Below are positions 26,701 to 39,649 of a stretch of DNA of 64,000 nucleotides, one piece after another (position 1 is the stretch's first letter; each line of letters begins with the position of its first letter). The notes beneath the pieces are model-generated. The model saw nothing but the letters and a program-made list of their open reading frames with translations, had not been told where the DNA came from and ran no database searches. The stretch spans positions 3,448,471 to 3,512,470 of the forward strand of contig NC_066833.1 of assembly GCF_001640805.2 (NCBI RefSeq). The letters are read 5' to 3'. This DNA is from Lates calcarifer (taxonomy: Eukaryota > Chordata > Actinopteri > Centropomidae). The translations under genes and the position numbers were made by a program.

Positions 26701-29700
26701 TATGGCCAAAAATAGAGCTATAAGAGTAGTGAGAGTGAATCAGAACAGTAAAGTTGTGGTCCGGACAGATAAACAATGAGCTGAAACTCAGTATAAAGCT
26801 CTGTAAAGCTGAAGGGAGCTGCAGAATGAAGTGATTCATGACTTCAAGTGACTGCTTCCACTTTGTCACACTGTTGTCATTTGATAAATTGTTATTATCA
26901 AAGCACTGATTACAGCCACTTTAAAGAAATACACTCAAAATCTCATTATGTCCAAGTGTGAGAAAATGTGAGGATGTACCTCTTTGCTGGGTGAGAACTC
27001 CAGCAGTAAATTGCATAGTGTAGAGGAGGCCATGACCAGGACTTCATCTGGGGCGTTCTGCAACAGCTACACACAACAGAAACACACCAAGTTATTCAAT
27101 ATTCATTATTTATTTTCACATTCACACACATGACCTCACACAACCTGATGGTACTTGACAAAAAATGAGACAAGTATCCTAGTACAATTTCTTCCCCTAC
27201 AAGGATGTGCAGTGATGTGCTTTGCTGCAAGCACTCAGTAAAACGTCATCACTGAACTTCCTTCAAACTCCACTGACCTTCATGAGAGGTTTCCACACTG
27301 CGTGGTCATGGAAGCTGGTTCTCAGCTGCTGCACCGATCGTGAAAGACTGTGAAGACACCTGGACAAAGAAAAAAAAAGAGGAGAGCAGAGTTTAATCCA
27401 AATCCTAGTCTATTTAGACCTCTCGTTACAAACTGTAAACAAATACATCCAGTTTTATGATGCATTTCAGACAGTAAAAGTTAAATGTAAATACAAAGCT
27501 CATCAAATTTTGTAGAACGTAACTTAATTTTCACATATAGAGGGACTAAAGGGAAATGACAAGTCATATCAGCATCAGTGTGTCATCACTGGGGTGGGAA
27601 GATGAGGAGCGAAGGTCATAGAGACTCGCTTCACACTGTACCTGACAGCTGCCAAGCGAACTTTAATGCTGGATTCAGATAGGCCACTGACTATCCTGTC
27701 CATCATGTTCTCTGTCTCAGTGATCTGAGGGAAAAAAGATACGAGGAAGGGGGATGGGTAAGAGAAGAAGTACGTATGCAGTGCAATATGCTTTACTGTC
27801 CGCTTAGGGAAATGTTTCTTGAGCTAGTGTGGCAGCATTTAACAAATGCCATTGTAGATTTTACAAACAGAGTACATAGGCATGTGACAAGTCAACCACA
27901 TACTATTATTCATACGCTCAAGTGCTGTTAGGAAAAACTCTGGAGCTTTAAAATTATATATGCAAAATTATATATGCAGACAAAAACACAACAAAGGTAA
28001 GGTCACCTTTTTGCGGATGTCCTCATCGTTAGAGCCTAGTGAGGCGTAAAGTTTGAAAGCAGCTTGTCTCAACTCATGTGCATGTTTCAGGTCATGGTCC
28101 AGCTGCAAATGACAGAAGTGGTGCATAAGATCAACAAGGGCCAGAACTTTTTGAACTTTAAGAGAAACAGTTAATAAAAAATTATCAAAGTTCATAAAAA
28201 AAGAGTCACACATTTTAGAGGTTGAGTTTTCAGTCTCAAATACATTTTTATACATTCAATGCATTCATCATTATACTCACTGGCATCACTTATTAGTTGC
28301 TGGGAAATATAAGCAGCAATTCTGCAAACACAGCTAAAAACTACACCAAGCAGTAGAGCCAAATCCAGTTAAAGCTAGATGGTGAGATAGCTGGCCTTGG
28401 CTAAAGCTGAAATTACTCACTGTTTCCCCTTATCTGCTTCCTGTAATTGAAATATATGAACGTTAACGAACTACTATCTTGGGTATTTAGTTTGTTATAC
28501 AACATTAATATAGGTAGTAGCTAAATGTAGTCATGGACAATAAAAAAGCTACTATAGTCTTGCTAAGAGGTAACTAGCCTAGCATGGCAGAGCAACAGTG
28601 CTGTAGCTGCTATCTCAGCTTGTGACACACTTTGGTGAGACCAAAACTTTTAATTCTAATTAAACTCATTACATTGATTTCAAGGTTTATCATTAATCCA
28701 TGGTAGATAGGAAAGCTACATGTACACATTTTACCTGATCAACCTAACTGAACATAAAAAACCCTTTTCTAAACTTTCTCAGCTTTTCTGTAGTTACTGC
28801 TGTCTGCCTGTGTCGTGCAGTACTGAGGATTACTGGGTCATAGCTGATTATAGTAGCAGGCTAACTAGACTGGCCAAAGTGCCGTCTGGAAGTCCAAGCT
28901 AAGTGATATTTAGTTTTAGGGATTTAAATGTTGGTTGTTTGGGCCACCACTGATCCAGACTGAAAATTTGTACAGAAATTCACGGTCCCCTGTGGATGAA
29001 TCCTACTGACTAATCCTCTTACTTTTTCCATGGTGCCATGCTGAGGTTGACTAGGTGATTTAAGAGAAATGTCTCAACAAATGTTGGATGGATTAACATG
29101 ATATCTGCTACAGAAACTCAGGACTACCTCAGCATGAACTGTAATCACTTGCCTATCACCATCAAGTCAAATTTTTAATTTGTCCGATACTCGTGCTCCT
29201 GACACTGTGACGTTCCCATCAGCTTCAGCTGTAGTTTGTGTTTATTGCTAATTAGCAAATGTTAGCCTGTTAACACACCAAACTAAGATGGTAAACACTG
29301 AACATATTAAACATCAGCATGTTAGCATTGTCACTGTGAGCATGTTAACATGCTGATATTAGTGCTCAAAACACAGCTTCGTAATGCTGCTGGCATGGCT
29401 TGTTAGTCTTACACTTACACAACACTTACTTTTAACTTCCGGTAAACACCTGCCCCCCTTTACCTCTGTAAAATAATGAAAAGGGCCCATCCAGGCCCAC
29501 AGACTCACCCTCTTGATGTCAGTGATGGCAGACACAGAGCTGGGGTATTTAAAGTAGTCAGCCAGCATGGCCACCAAGTGGTCAGTGGTGCTGGCGATTC
29601 TCTGCAGCTCGACGTCAGGCTCCATCAGGTAGGCCAGCGTCTCAGCACCCTCTACCCTTTCCTCAAGCAAATGCTCTTTACTGCACATCCGCACCAGGCA

Positions 29701-32700
29701 CGGCAGTGTCTGGAAGAAAAATAGAAAGTATGTTAAGTGCCACTGATATAATTTCACAATAATAATAATGATGATGATAAACAGAAGGCAGAGGTCTCAG
29801 GAAACCTCACCTTTAGGACTATGCAGCTGTCGTCTGTCCTGATGGCACCAGCTCGACACATGTACGTTAAACTAGGACAGAGGGAGAAGAGGTCGCATTT
29901 GTAGAAAACGTATATGGGGAATAAATATATTATTAAAGAATAATAGTTAATATAGGCTTAGGTCACTCACCATTTGGCTGCTGTTAGCTGCATTTCAATG
30001 GGTTGATCCCTTTGCATCATTCTGACAAATACCTGAGAAAGCAGCTCCCCATCCACCAACACTGGAAACAAAAAATGTGGATAAATAGGTTGAAAAATGA
30101 AGCTTATATAAAGAGAGAGGAGAAGAGAAGAGAAGAGAAGAGATTTCCTCACCATTCACCAGTGTCATGGAGACCTGAGTGTTCTCATAGGCCAGGACTG
30201 AGAAACACTTTAATGCCTGCATCCGGACCTGGAGAGGCAATGAGTTTGGAAGAAGAGAATGATAAAAGAGGTAACCTTATATGGTCCAATGGGGTAAATA
30301 CAATGTATACACTCATGGAGGGCGAGCCATATACCTTATAAGAGGGTGAGATAAGCAGAGGGGCAATGTTCTGTATGGCGCCATGGTTGAAAAGAACCGT
30401 TTGGTGCTCTGGGGTCTGCAGACAATAAACATCCAATCAATAATGACTCCTGGTCTGGCTACAAGTGTGCTGGACTCCACTGTGTTTGTGTGTGACCAAA
30501 TACCAACAAATACCTTACAACAGTGGGAGAAGATCTGTGTGATGTACTCCTGGGTTCTCTGTGAGCGACTCAGTAGAGACATTAGATGGGGAATCACAGT
30601 GGGGTCCTTAAAAAAAACCCACACACATTAATCAATATTTGTGATATCATCACTGAAACCAATTTGTGTGTGTAGTAGCCCATCTAAGATGTAAACTTGT
30701 TTCCTCTTTTATCTCACTGCTTTTGTTTCACAGCCTGCATGTTTAATGAATGAGTCTTAGCAAACTAGTGGCCAAAAATTAACTGATGCAGCTTTAAATT
30801 TGTATTGTTACACTGTACACTCCATAGTTTAATCTAAACATTTCAGTTTGTCCAGGCATTGTGTTTTGTGCACAAGAGGTTACATGTATGTTGAACTACA
30901 GTGTGTGTGCAGCAGGCAGAACATGTAAGTGACAACTTACAGTATAGAGCAGCTGCACAGGGGTGACTGGACTGATGAAAACAGTTCTGAGGCATCGAAG
31001 ACAAGCTTCAATGAAGATCAGGTCTGGACACAGGAGACCTGTGAGCACAAAACAGAACTGCTGTTGAGATCTGTGTCTTCAAGCATGTCACTAAGACAGT
31101 CGTCCTCTGCGGTAAGTTTATTTGCATGCGTGAGAATGTGTCTGTGCCCCAACCTTGAAGAAGGGCAGGGATGATGTGACAGTCCACCAGGGACTTGATG
31201 TTGTTCTCAGTGCCCATGGCGAGGCTGCCCAGCACCACAGCACACTCAGTCCGAAGCTCCAGACTGGACGAGCTCTGCTGGAGCAGGTATAGTAACCTGG
31301 AGCCAATGGACACACACACACACAAAAGCAAGGTCACTGTAAAGGTGCTGATAGGTTGTGCTGAGAAGTTCTTGGTAGTAAGTTATATTCTTGTAACATT
31401 TACAGTATTTTTTTTATTCTGTCGCTAAATAAAAGTTTGTGTTGCTGTGACAATAACATTTTCATGGATGGATGGATAAAAATTTGTTTCTATTCATCCA
31501 TATTTCTAGTATGTATTATGTGTGCCTTTAGAATACAGACATATTTTACATACAACAAAGATACATTTGTACAGAATACAAACAATAGTGCTTAATGAGA
31601 TAGAAGGGGAGAAAATTCTACTCAAACGTCCCTTTTCCTATAAGTGTACCAACATTCAGATGGGTATGGAGTAAAAATGGGTTAAAAGGGTGACCAGGCT
31701 CATATGCCAGACTGCAATAGAAGTGAGCTCTGTTATTGAGATTTGAGAGGCTTGGGGTTGGGAGGTCAACAATTCTGGAAGCAGTGATATGAAGAGGGAC
31801 AACTTGTCCTTGTTAGAGACAGAGCATGGTGAGAAAACATGGGGAGCAATATGCCTTGTTGACTTTACATAAGCATGTCCATCTCAAGTGCACCTGAATA
31901 AAAGGTTTAAAGGTCAGAAAGTGAGGAGTATCTGTCCTGATGGGTTTTATGACTGAGTTTTCTAAAAAGTTTTCCCTTCAGTTAGCATCAATTCCTCAAG
32001 CAATGTGTAAAGAGGTTCTCTCTGGCACTCTTCCTATGACTTTGAGACAGGCCTCTATCTATCTGCTGGAAAAGAGGGATAAAGAGTCACTGTTTCATTC
32101 ATCATCTTGCTGTATCTCTTTCAGAGTATGACAGATATTGTTTTGGCCCAATCAAACTGGAATTATTCAAGGCTGTTGCTCTTACTTAAATCTATGAAAA
32201 TTATTCAGTGTTGTTCAATCTGCCCAGTTGAAATGCCCAGAGGCAGTGATTTCACTTCATGCTGAGAAGGCCTTTGATCGGGTTCTCCCTCCAAACTTTT
32301 GTCTTTAAACACGAATGCATTCACTGGGTTAAATTGCTTTATTCATCCCCCATTGCAGCTGTAATCTCCAGTAACACTCAATCTGATTACTTCCTCAAAT
32401 GAAGGGGGACAGGACAGAGGTGCCCACTTTCCCCTCTTACGCTATCTACTGAGCCCCTAGCAATAACAGTGCAACTCTGGAAGGACTTTTAAGGTTTCAA
32501 GTTAAGACTAAAGTTTCTCCTTACGCAGATGAGCTGCTTTTGTATGTCTCTAATCTGGCTTTATCACTCCCCTGCAGTCTAGATATATATTAATTTATAT
32601 ATAAATTAAATTTACAGAGGAGCAAACTTTACCTTCAAATTCTGAAGTAAATGCTCTTCCTTGTAGCTTTTCCTGTTTAAAATGGTCTGAGATGGTTTTA

Positions 32701-35700
32701 AATACTAAAGGGCTTTGAGGTCACTCACTCTTTCAACACAAAAAATGTCACTGCTCTTCTTAATAAGCATAAACATGATATGAATCATTGGGCCTCTTCT
32801 TTTCTATCATCAGTAATAGAATCTCTTCCAAAATATCCCCATCCTTATTAAAAAATCTATATCTTTTAAAAGCACTTTACAATAACATTGTTCTTTTCAT
32901 ATGGGACAATAAATCTAGTTAAATTAACAAGACCCATCTCCATAGACCAAAGAGTTCAGGAGGTCAGACACTACCTAATTTCTTTTTTTATTATTATTGT
33001 AACATTCCCACATTAACAGATTTATTCAGAGACAAACCAATTGTAGGAAAGGCAGACTGGGTTCAGTAAGAGCTCTTGTCATGTCAATACCACTTGGGCT
33101 GAGTGATTTGTACTGCCTTACCCCCTCTTAGAAATAATTTGAGTTCTAATTTAACAGTTAATCACTCAATAAGAATATGGGCCCAGGTGTATCAAATCAC
33201 ATGTTCATTCCCTTCTGCACGGACCCTACATTTACTTTATGGTTTCATAAAGGGATTAAACCAATCCACAGTCTATACATACAAAACATATTTGCATCTT
33301 TCAAACAGTTGTCCAAAATCTATGGTTTATCTAAGAACCATTTGTTATCTACAGATCAGGAGCTTCATGCAAAAAACATTCATTCTAGCCCATAAAATCA
33401 CACATTGACCATATCATTGTATTGAACTCGTAAATGACTGACATCTCAGATTAGGAGCTCATTAATGACATCAATACACACTGTAAAATATATAAAATAT
33501 CTACTGAATAGTGCAAAAAAGTGTTGCTTCTTCCCTTCCCATCTTTTGGGATAAAAACTTTGAAAATAAATAAAAGGAATAAAGGAAGTTTTTCCTTGCC
33601 ACTGTCTCCTAGTGCTGCTCATGGTGGGATTTGTTGGGTCTCTCTCTGTAAACACCTATTTTAAAGAGTACAGTCTAGACCTGCTCTATATGAAAAGTGC
33701 CTTGAGATGACTGTTGTTGTGATATGGCGCTATATAAATAAAACTGAATTGAATTGAAATTGAATTGAAAATAAGATAAAATATATTTACAGAAATAGAA
33801 ACAGAAAACGAGTGTGTGGAATAGAAAGAGAGACAAAGTGGTGAGAGGTAGAAAGGTGTGCAGAGACATACCTCGGTACAGCTCCGAGGACAATCAGATT
33901 AGCCTTCTGCTTGTTGTTACCTATGACGGCATTCTTCATGTCACTGTGAAGTCAGACATGGGGACACAGATGAGAGGTAATGTATTTGAAGCAATGGCGA
34001 CAAATGTACTTTGCTAGCATAACAAACTTTTAAGAATTGATATTATAATGTTTTAGGCCCACAACATACAGCATAATTCTTTCAAAATCACAGTGTAGCC
34101 GTGTACATTCACACAGCACTTTATTAGGAACAGAATACTAATACTGGCTAGTTAATTCCTTTGATCTCAGAGCATCCTCAGTTCTTCATTGAATGGATTC
34201 CACAAGATGTTGTTCCTTTGAGACTCTGGTCCATGTTCACATGATTGCAACACAGCATTTCTGCAGGTTTGTCAGCTTCACATATTCATGCAGCCAGTCT
34301 TCTGTTCTACCACATCCCAAAGGTGTTCAACTGGATTCAGATCTGGTGACTGGGGAGGCTTGAGACAACTTTTGCTTTGTGACATGGAGTGTTATCATGC
34401 TGGAAGTGACCATTAGAAGATGTTAACTGTGGGATGAACATGGTCAGCGACAATATTCAGATAGGCTGTGGCTTTCAAACCATGATTGGTATTAAGTGGC
34501 CCAAATTGTGCCCAGAAACATTCCCCACACCATTACACCACCACCAGTAGTGGACTGTTGACACAAGACAGGTTACGCCCATGCATTCATGCCGTTGATG
34601 CCAAATTCTGACCCTTCCATCCATATTTGTCTGACCAGGCCACGTTTTTTCCAGTCTTCAACTGTCTAGTTTTAGTGATCCTGTAACTGCTGCAGCCTCA
34701 GATTTCTGTTCTTGGCTGACAGGAGTGTAACCCAATGTGGTCCTCTGCTGTTGTAGCCCGTCAGCCTAAAGGTTGGCCGTGTCGTTCCTTCTGAGATGCT
34801 TCTCTGCTCACCACAGTTGTTACTGTAGCCTTTCTGTCAGCTCCAACCAGTCTGGTTCTCCTCTGACCTCTGTCATCAGAAGCCTTTTCCAGTAATCATG
34901 CCAAGGTCAATGCCACGGAGATCAAATTTTGTCCATGTTCTGATGTTTGATGTGAATATTAACTGAAGCTCCATGCACTGCTGCCAAATGATTTGCTGAC
35001 TGAATGACTGCATGAATAATCAGGTGCACAGGTGTTCCTAATAAAGTGCTTAATAAGTTTTCTTTCAGTATGTTGTGGTACTGACTGACTGGATTACAGT
35101 GTACATTATGGCCTATAATCTAAAGCATTAATATTGATGTCCTTTTCCAGCAGGTCAGAAAAGAATTTTGTTCTAAAGCATATTAAGTTTCATTCAAGCT
35201 GTATTTCACCCAGTGGTGTCTCTTGATGACAAAAGTTTAGCTACTAGTAATCAGACTGTACAGGCCATGAGCTAGATCATCTAATAAATTATAAAGAGAC
35301 CAGACAGACAAGAGGTCAGTCTGACCGACATTTCTAAATGGGAACAGAGATGATTTACATCAAGCAGATGTGCAACATATTCTTGTAGGGTCACAGAATG
35401 AGCCTGTTCACTGCATTTTTCCATGCAGCCTTTCCCCTGCTCTGCAAGTGCCCCAGATGATATCAAATAGCAGGTGAGTGAGGCTAGTGGAAAAGTACAG
35501 CTGTAGCAGGCAGTCAAGTCAGTCAGGTGCTCGGCTAGCAGAGTGGTACAAGCCGTAACCAGAGCTAGTCTCCTCAGAAGTTAAAAATAACAATGTAATA
35601 GTCAGAGTCCAGGTCACTGCAGTCGAGACAGAGAGTGAGAGTGAGAGAGGCGGAGAAAGAGAGATATGAAGTCACAGTGGACAGTCAAATGCATTTTTAA

Positions 35701-37986
35701 ATAGACCACAGAGGTCATGCTGCTAAAGGGACATCACCATCAGTAATGTTTACATAAGGTCTATGTAGATAGATAGATAGATACTTTATTAATCTGAACG
35801 GGAAATTCACAGTTCCAGCAGCATCGACAGACTTAAGATAAAAGGTTGAAGGCATGCAATAAATACTGGGAATAGTCGAAGACATGTAATAAATACTGGG
35901 AATGTGCGATATGTGCGATATTCAAAGAGGCATTTTTATTAGCAATTTTTAATCAAAAGCTGTAAAAGACATTTTGGAAAAAAACAGTTACTTGATTTAC
36001 AGGGGGAGTGTGTCCTTTATTCAACCAGTGCATTTCACCACAGAATCTTCATCAGTGTTCATAAAAAAAAAAAGAGAAGAAATCTCGAGAAACTGGCTGA
36101 ATAAAGTCCACACTCTTCCAGTAAGCTGGTTGATGAAATAGCAAAAGGACAGGTTATAGAGGAACAGCAAAGGAATTAGTTCAAACTCTGTGTCCCCTCC
36201 TGCGCCAAGGAAGACAACATACACAAATTAAATGCTGGTGGACTTACATGACTCCCTGCAGCACTTTCTGTGGGTCGGGGTCGAACAGTCTGTCAACATA
36301 ATGGCGACTAGTGGCAGTGACTTCCTGCATGAATACAAATATAACAGACACATTAGTAACAAAATCAACTGACATTTTCCTAAGGAGCTAAGGCTACATG
36401 TACCTTGCTCAGTTTCTCTAGCATACACACACACACACACGTAAACACACACAGAACAGAAAATAACAAATATAATGTACAGATTTTAGCATACTTTATG
36501 AGATTTTCATCTTTTTACATTTTAAGGTCACCTTAACAGCAAAGTTAAGTTAAAAAGCTGAGCGATGACAGACTATATGCTTTTAATAATTAGGATTATT
36601 TCTCACTGGAATATCAAGCTCTCCAAATATTAGGAAAACAGCAAGTAAATACAAATCCAATCACTGATTTTGGATACTTTAACTAAAAACTTTAAATTGC
36701 TTCCCAACACTGATAGACCCATAGTTGTACACACGGACACATACAACAGCATCCATGGCACCAGGACTCTTTAAAAGCTGTTACATATGGCACCCAATGG
36801 CTGCATGTGACACCAGAAACTTTGTTTATATCACTGACAACTTTGACCAGAACTTTCCACATGACCCCAGGGGAGTAACCCTCACCCAGCTGACAACACG
36901 CTGATACTGCTGGCTTCGGGTGCCAATATGGTTCTGGCGAAGTGTTCAGCACATTCTGTACCTGCATAAACCTGCCTTTACAAATCTGTATAGAAAACAA
37001 CTTTGATATGCACAAGTTATATTTAGCTTAGATGTTTATCAGACAAACACAATACCAACAACAGCAAGGCTGCTCATGTTCAAAAATGTAAAAATGGCCT
37101 AAGCTACAATAATATCTTAGAGGGTCTGTGACAGTCTTCTTTCTGCATGGACCTAACGTGGGGGCGTTTCACTATTGCAATCCTGAGTAAGCTCGTTATC
37201 GCTGTCAGTTTAATGCTAACTTTAGCCAAGATACACCTGGCAGCCACTGTCACCTGCTAGAACACATTACACAACCATTACTAACGATCTGCTAGACTTT
37301 CGGCTGCTGACAGAGCTGATTTTACCATGTGAAAACTCCTAGAGGTAGGCAACCAGTGAGTAGTGTTAGCTTCGCTAGCTTAATCGTACGCTAGTGGTTA
37401 GCTAACGTTAGCTAACAACGTTAAGTTTCCCATTGTAATTAGCCAGGTACAGCGATTACGGGAAAGAAACATCGGATGGTTGGAATAAAAAGCTTAGTCC
37501 TGCAACTGATTTTCCACTCTGCATTATGCTCTCTGTGAATGTGTTTGGATTATTTCACTACGAACAGTGGTGACAGCACTGCCACTTAGCAGTTAGCTGC
37601 TAACTCATTCCAAGTGACACTGACAGCTACTTCGTTCGTTTGATTTGGTTTACTTAACAAACCGACGGGACGAACGGGCATTAGCCACGTTCACCCCTTC
37701 CTACGATCAGAACGTTCCCGCCCGTCCGGGCAAAGTCAGGATAAAAATCGTTCTCACCAACAGCTACGTAGGCGCACCGCTCCAGTGCTACATGTTGCAA
37801 AGCCTTTAACTTAGCTTGCAGGCTAACAGAAGACATAAACCTTTACAGTTTGACTGACCAAGTGATATTAACCACTCCCTGCTGGAGTGAGCGTCCTGTT
37901 AATCTCACAATGCGACTTGAAACTTTGTAAGTGACACTCACAGACAGCACACTGATGCGGAGAGGGGCCTCCAACAAGCACGCCAT
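20776..37986 (-). CDS. armc8: ARMC8, armadillo-repeat subunit of the CTLH (GID) E3 ubiquitin ligase complex
   Basis: The gene is complete: 22 coding exons, all phase-consistent, total 2022 nt, 673 aa. As I recall, that is the length of human ARMC8. Exons 5'-3': 37942-37986, 36248-36324, 33872-33943, 31154-31296, 30941-31038, 30514-30606, 30335-30415, 30153-30228, 29971-30061, 29811-29871, 29509-29709, 28007-28102, 27642-27724, 27278-27359, 26980-27066, 26230-26322, 25844-25993, 22636-22731, 22306-22401, 22026-22098, 20906-20999, 20776-20809. The product starts [19 protein letters not shown] and ends [10 protein letters not shown]. Helical ARM repeats (for example [28 protein letters not shown]) span most of it. 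ARMC8 is the vertebrate counterpart of yeast Gid5, scaffolding substrate receptors in the cytosol and nucleus. It lies head-to-head with dbr1, as in human 3q22. Some donors are weak (GTTGGG after exon 4, GTGACC after exon 12, GTTGGC after exon 18). Confidence 0.97.
21330..21415. repeat. (TC)n-rich simple sequence in armc8 intron
   Basis: A pyrimidine tract of TCTCTC units with interruptions lies in the intron between the last two large armc8 exons. No other feature is seen around it. Confidence 0.85.
23030..23370. repeat. dispersed teleost repeat fragment (GGCCACTTTATTAGATACACC end)
   Basis: It begins with TGGCCACTTTATTAGATACACC followed by a stretch containing AATCCAATGCAATCCAG and AACAGCTCTGCCAT. 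These phrases recur in fish DNA-element remnants. No transposase reading frame is preserved. It sits in an armc8 intron. Confidence 0.45.
23403..23923. mobile_element. non-autonomous DNA element with about 30-bp terminal inverted repeats
   Basis: The left end (AAAGGATAACTCCACTATTT, 23403-23433) is an imperfect reverse complement of the right end (23892-23923, containing CCAGGTTCAAAAATA). The inside has no transposase. Related text recurs at 55.8-56.0 kb in the opposite orientation (ACAACATTATGGATAGGA) and at 63.64-63.79 kb. It lies within an armc8 intron. Confidence 0.7.
24312..25576 (-). mobile_element. hAT-superfamily transposon, internally degraded, with perfect 8-bp target duplication
   Basis: The ends are inverted repeats starting TAGGGATGCTCCGATACC on the left, with the matching TATCGGTGCATCCCTA on the right. 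The element is flanked by the identical 8-mer CATGAGAC at 24304-24311 and 25577-25584, the target-site length of hAT elements. On the minus strand it encodes broken transposase. Near 25.4 kb is a BED-type zinc finger with its CxxC and HxxxxH ligands, interrupted by an in-frame TAA. Its N-terminal region continues at 24949-25302. At 24605-24892, in another frame, is the part with the [11 protein letters not shown] motif. The hAT C-terminal dimerisation region is missing, so the copy is not autonomous. The intact target duplication suggests a fairly recent insertion into this armc8 intron. Confidence 0.93.
26340..26880. repeat. dispersed teleost repeat, related copy at about 2.78-3.02 kb
   Basis: Phrases such as TTGGCCACTTGAGGG and GATCACCAGCTGCTCTC are matched, with divergence, by TTGGCCACTAGAGG at about 2790 and GTTCACCAGCTACTCTCC at about 3000. 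The two loci are therefore copies of one family. No protein is encoded. It lies between two armc8 exons. Confidence 0.5.
31930..33410 (+). mobile_element. L1/Tx1-type LINE relic (reverse transcriptase remnants), plus strand
   Basis: Translated fragments on the plus strand carry recognisable but broken reverse-transcriptase pieces: AEKAFDRV near 32260, a [15 protein letters not shown] motif near 32410, and [11 protein letters not shown] (a relic of the catalytic YADD box, with E for the second D) near 32520. Further fragments near 33120-33400 resemble the region after the polymerase domain of fish L1-like ORF2. Multiple stops and frameshifts make it a dead copy. It lies antisense inside an armc8 intron. 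Confidence 0.65.
33590..33775 (+). repeat. LINE-type 3' tail with GAATT repeats
   Basis: The block ends in GGCGCTATATAAATAAAACTG followed by repeated GAATTGAA units. This is a common 3' tail of teleost non-LTR elements. It directly precedes armc8 exon 3 (33872-33943), which is on the opposite strand. The family name is uncertain. Confidence 0.6.
34115..35050 (-). mobile_element. Tc1-like DNA transposon relic with 18-bp terminal inverted repeats
   Basis: AGCACTTTATTAGGAACA at 34115-34132 is the exact reverse complement of 35033-35050. The interior text (for example ACACCATTACACCACCACCA) matches the antisense of a transposase family widespread in fish genomes. Frames are broken throughout. It lies in the armc8 intron between exons 2 and 3. 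Confidence 0.75.
35765..35915. repeat. GATA-tailed dispersed repeat plus short tandem duplication
   Basis: TAGATAGATAGATAGATACTTTATT followed by a GGGAAATTC box is a recurrent teleost repeat end. Just after it, ATAAATACTGGGAAT occurs twice about 40 nt apart, a small direct duplication. Confidence 0.55.
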
Positions 37987-39649
37987 CTCTCTTCCCCCGA
38001 TCGAGCGCCCCAATCGGCGCAGCACTCTGCAGACACTCCGCCCCCCAGAGCAGCTGTGAGCGGCTTTTAAAAAGTAACTGCGGCTCAGTCACGCAGCTCT
38101 TCGCTAGTGCTATGACACAAAGAGGCGACTATATTCCGTCACGGGCTGAGCTGTAATCACCAGCAGCAGATATACAACAAAAAACAACAGCGCTAACTTG
38201 GCGAGCTGTCTGACAGACCGTAGATTTGTCAAGGAGGTAAATTTTGTTTATAAACGTGACGTAGGTGACTTCTCCTTGAGTTAGTTTCGACACAATAACT
38301 TGACCCTTGCGAACTACGTAAACGGATACAAAAATAAACGTAAAATAAATAATATCTTTATGTCATGGATAAATGATAAACCCCCCAATATCATATAATA
38401 CCCCTTTGTCACCTTAGTATTTTCATTCATACGAGCTGTCTTTTTACACCCTTTGCATTGTAGTATTGATATGCTTTTCCATTACATATTTTAACTGTCA
38501 CTGTTGTTACTCTTATTGATTGCGTGGACCAATGTTATACTGAGTTGTTAATCCTGTGAATTTACCATAGACTGTATATATACTATACAGAAATATATTT
38601 ATAATTATAAGAAGAAGAAGAAGAAGAAGGAGAAGGAGAAAGGACGAAACTCAGAAACATATCATAGGGTGGGGAAATAAACCACGCTGCATGTTTCAGA
38701 TGCAGCTTTTAATCATACATTTACTACACAATACGTAGACGCAAATGAAAGTTAATTTAATTACACTTGGTTTGAATCTGCTGCCGATGGTCAGAAATGC
38801 TTTTGCTTAGGTTGGTGACGTGCGGCGCATGCGCTGTGGGCGAGAGACGCGAGGTGGGAAAATTCATTCTCCAGTGTCTGTGCGAACCTACAACATAAAC
38901 ATGATTTTCAGAAACAGCTTGTAAGTTTACGGCGCATAAAACCGGACAGATACGCTCCTCAGTTCCCCATTCATCACCGTAAGTGTTTAGTTTGTTAGCC
39001 TGTTTTGTTGTGTTATGTTTTTAAGAGACTTAAGCTCTAGTGTTTGCTCTCGGGTCGTTGTAACACGATGTAACGTTGTGGTCTAATATATTAGCCTAGC
39101 TTGCTATCGCATGTTTTGCTTTGTTGCTGATTTTAGCAGTTAAGTTGCAAAGAATGAGTTGTACATAGTCTGTACCTGATCACACGGAATAGACTTAATA
39201 CAGCAAAGGGCCTGTTGACATATATTAGCGAAGTAGCAGCAGCCCCATGTGTCAGAGAAATAAAATACTCTGGTAGCACTTTGTTGTGCAAGTTTTCAAA
39301 GCAACTGGAAGTAAACAAGAGCCGCCAAAAGACCCAGAACGACCTAATATCAGCCGCACCACTGAATATTTAATGTGTGTGTTGTCCAGGTTAGCTTGTG
39401 TTCGGTTTCGTTTCTTAGTGTAATTTACCACATTTCATTCACGACTGATACTGAACGAAATGAAAAGAATGGCATCGCCAGTAAATAAAATTTGTTTGGT
39501 TGTTCCCCTACTGATCACTAAAAGATTATCCCAAACAGCATCTGTGTGTGTGGCGGCTGACAGCCCATAGGGGAACACAGTATGCACACCAGCCCTCACT
39601 CTGTATGTGATTTTTCTCTGGGGATCTGCAGCGTACCTGTTTGTGCAGC
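37987..39649. promoter_or_regulatory. divergent promoter region between armc8 and dbr1
   Basis: The region lies between the armc8 ATG (minus) and the dbr1 ATG (plus). It includes CG-richer sequence at 37.99-38.15 kb and at 38.81-38.98 kb. A perfect NRF1-type palindrome is at 38825-38834. A donor site ACC|GTAAGT at 38978/38979 probably ends a non-coding first exon of dbr1, spliced to an acceptor just before the ATG at 39650. A GAA/GGA trinucleotide tract is at 38609-38642. The same head-to-head pairing is known in human 3q22. Confidence 0.6.
38825..38834. promoter_or_regulatory. NRF1 binding motif GCGCATGCGC
   Basis: The 10-mer is a perfect NRF1 palindrome lying about 150 nt upstream of the presumed dbr1 5' UTR donor at 38979. 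NRF1 sites are typical of CpG-type housekeeping promoters, which suits dbr1. It may also act on armc8, though that start lies about 0.85 kb away. Confidence 0.7.
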
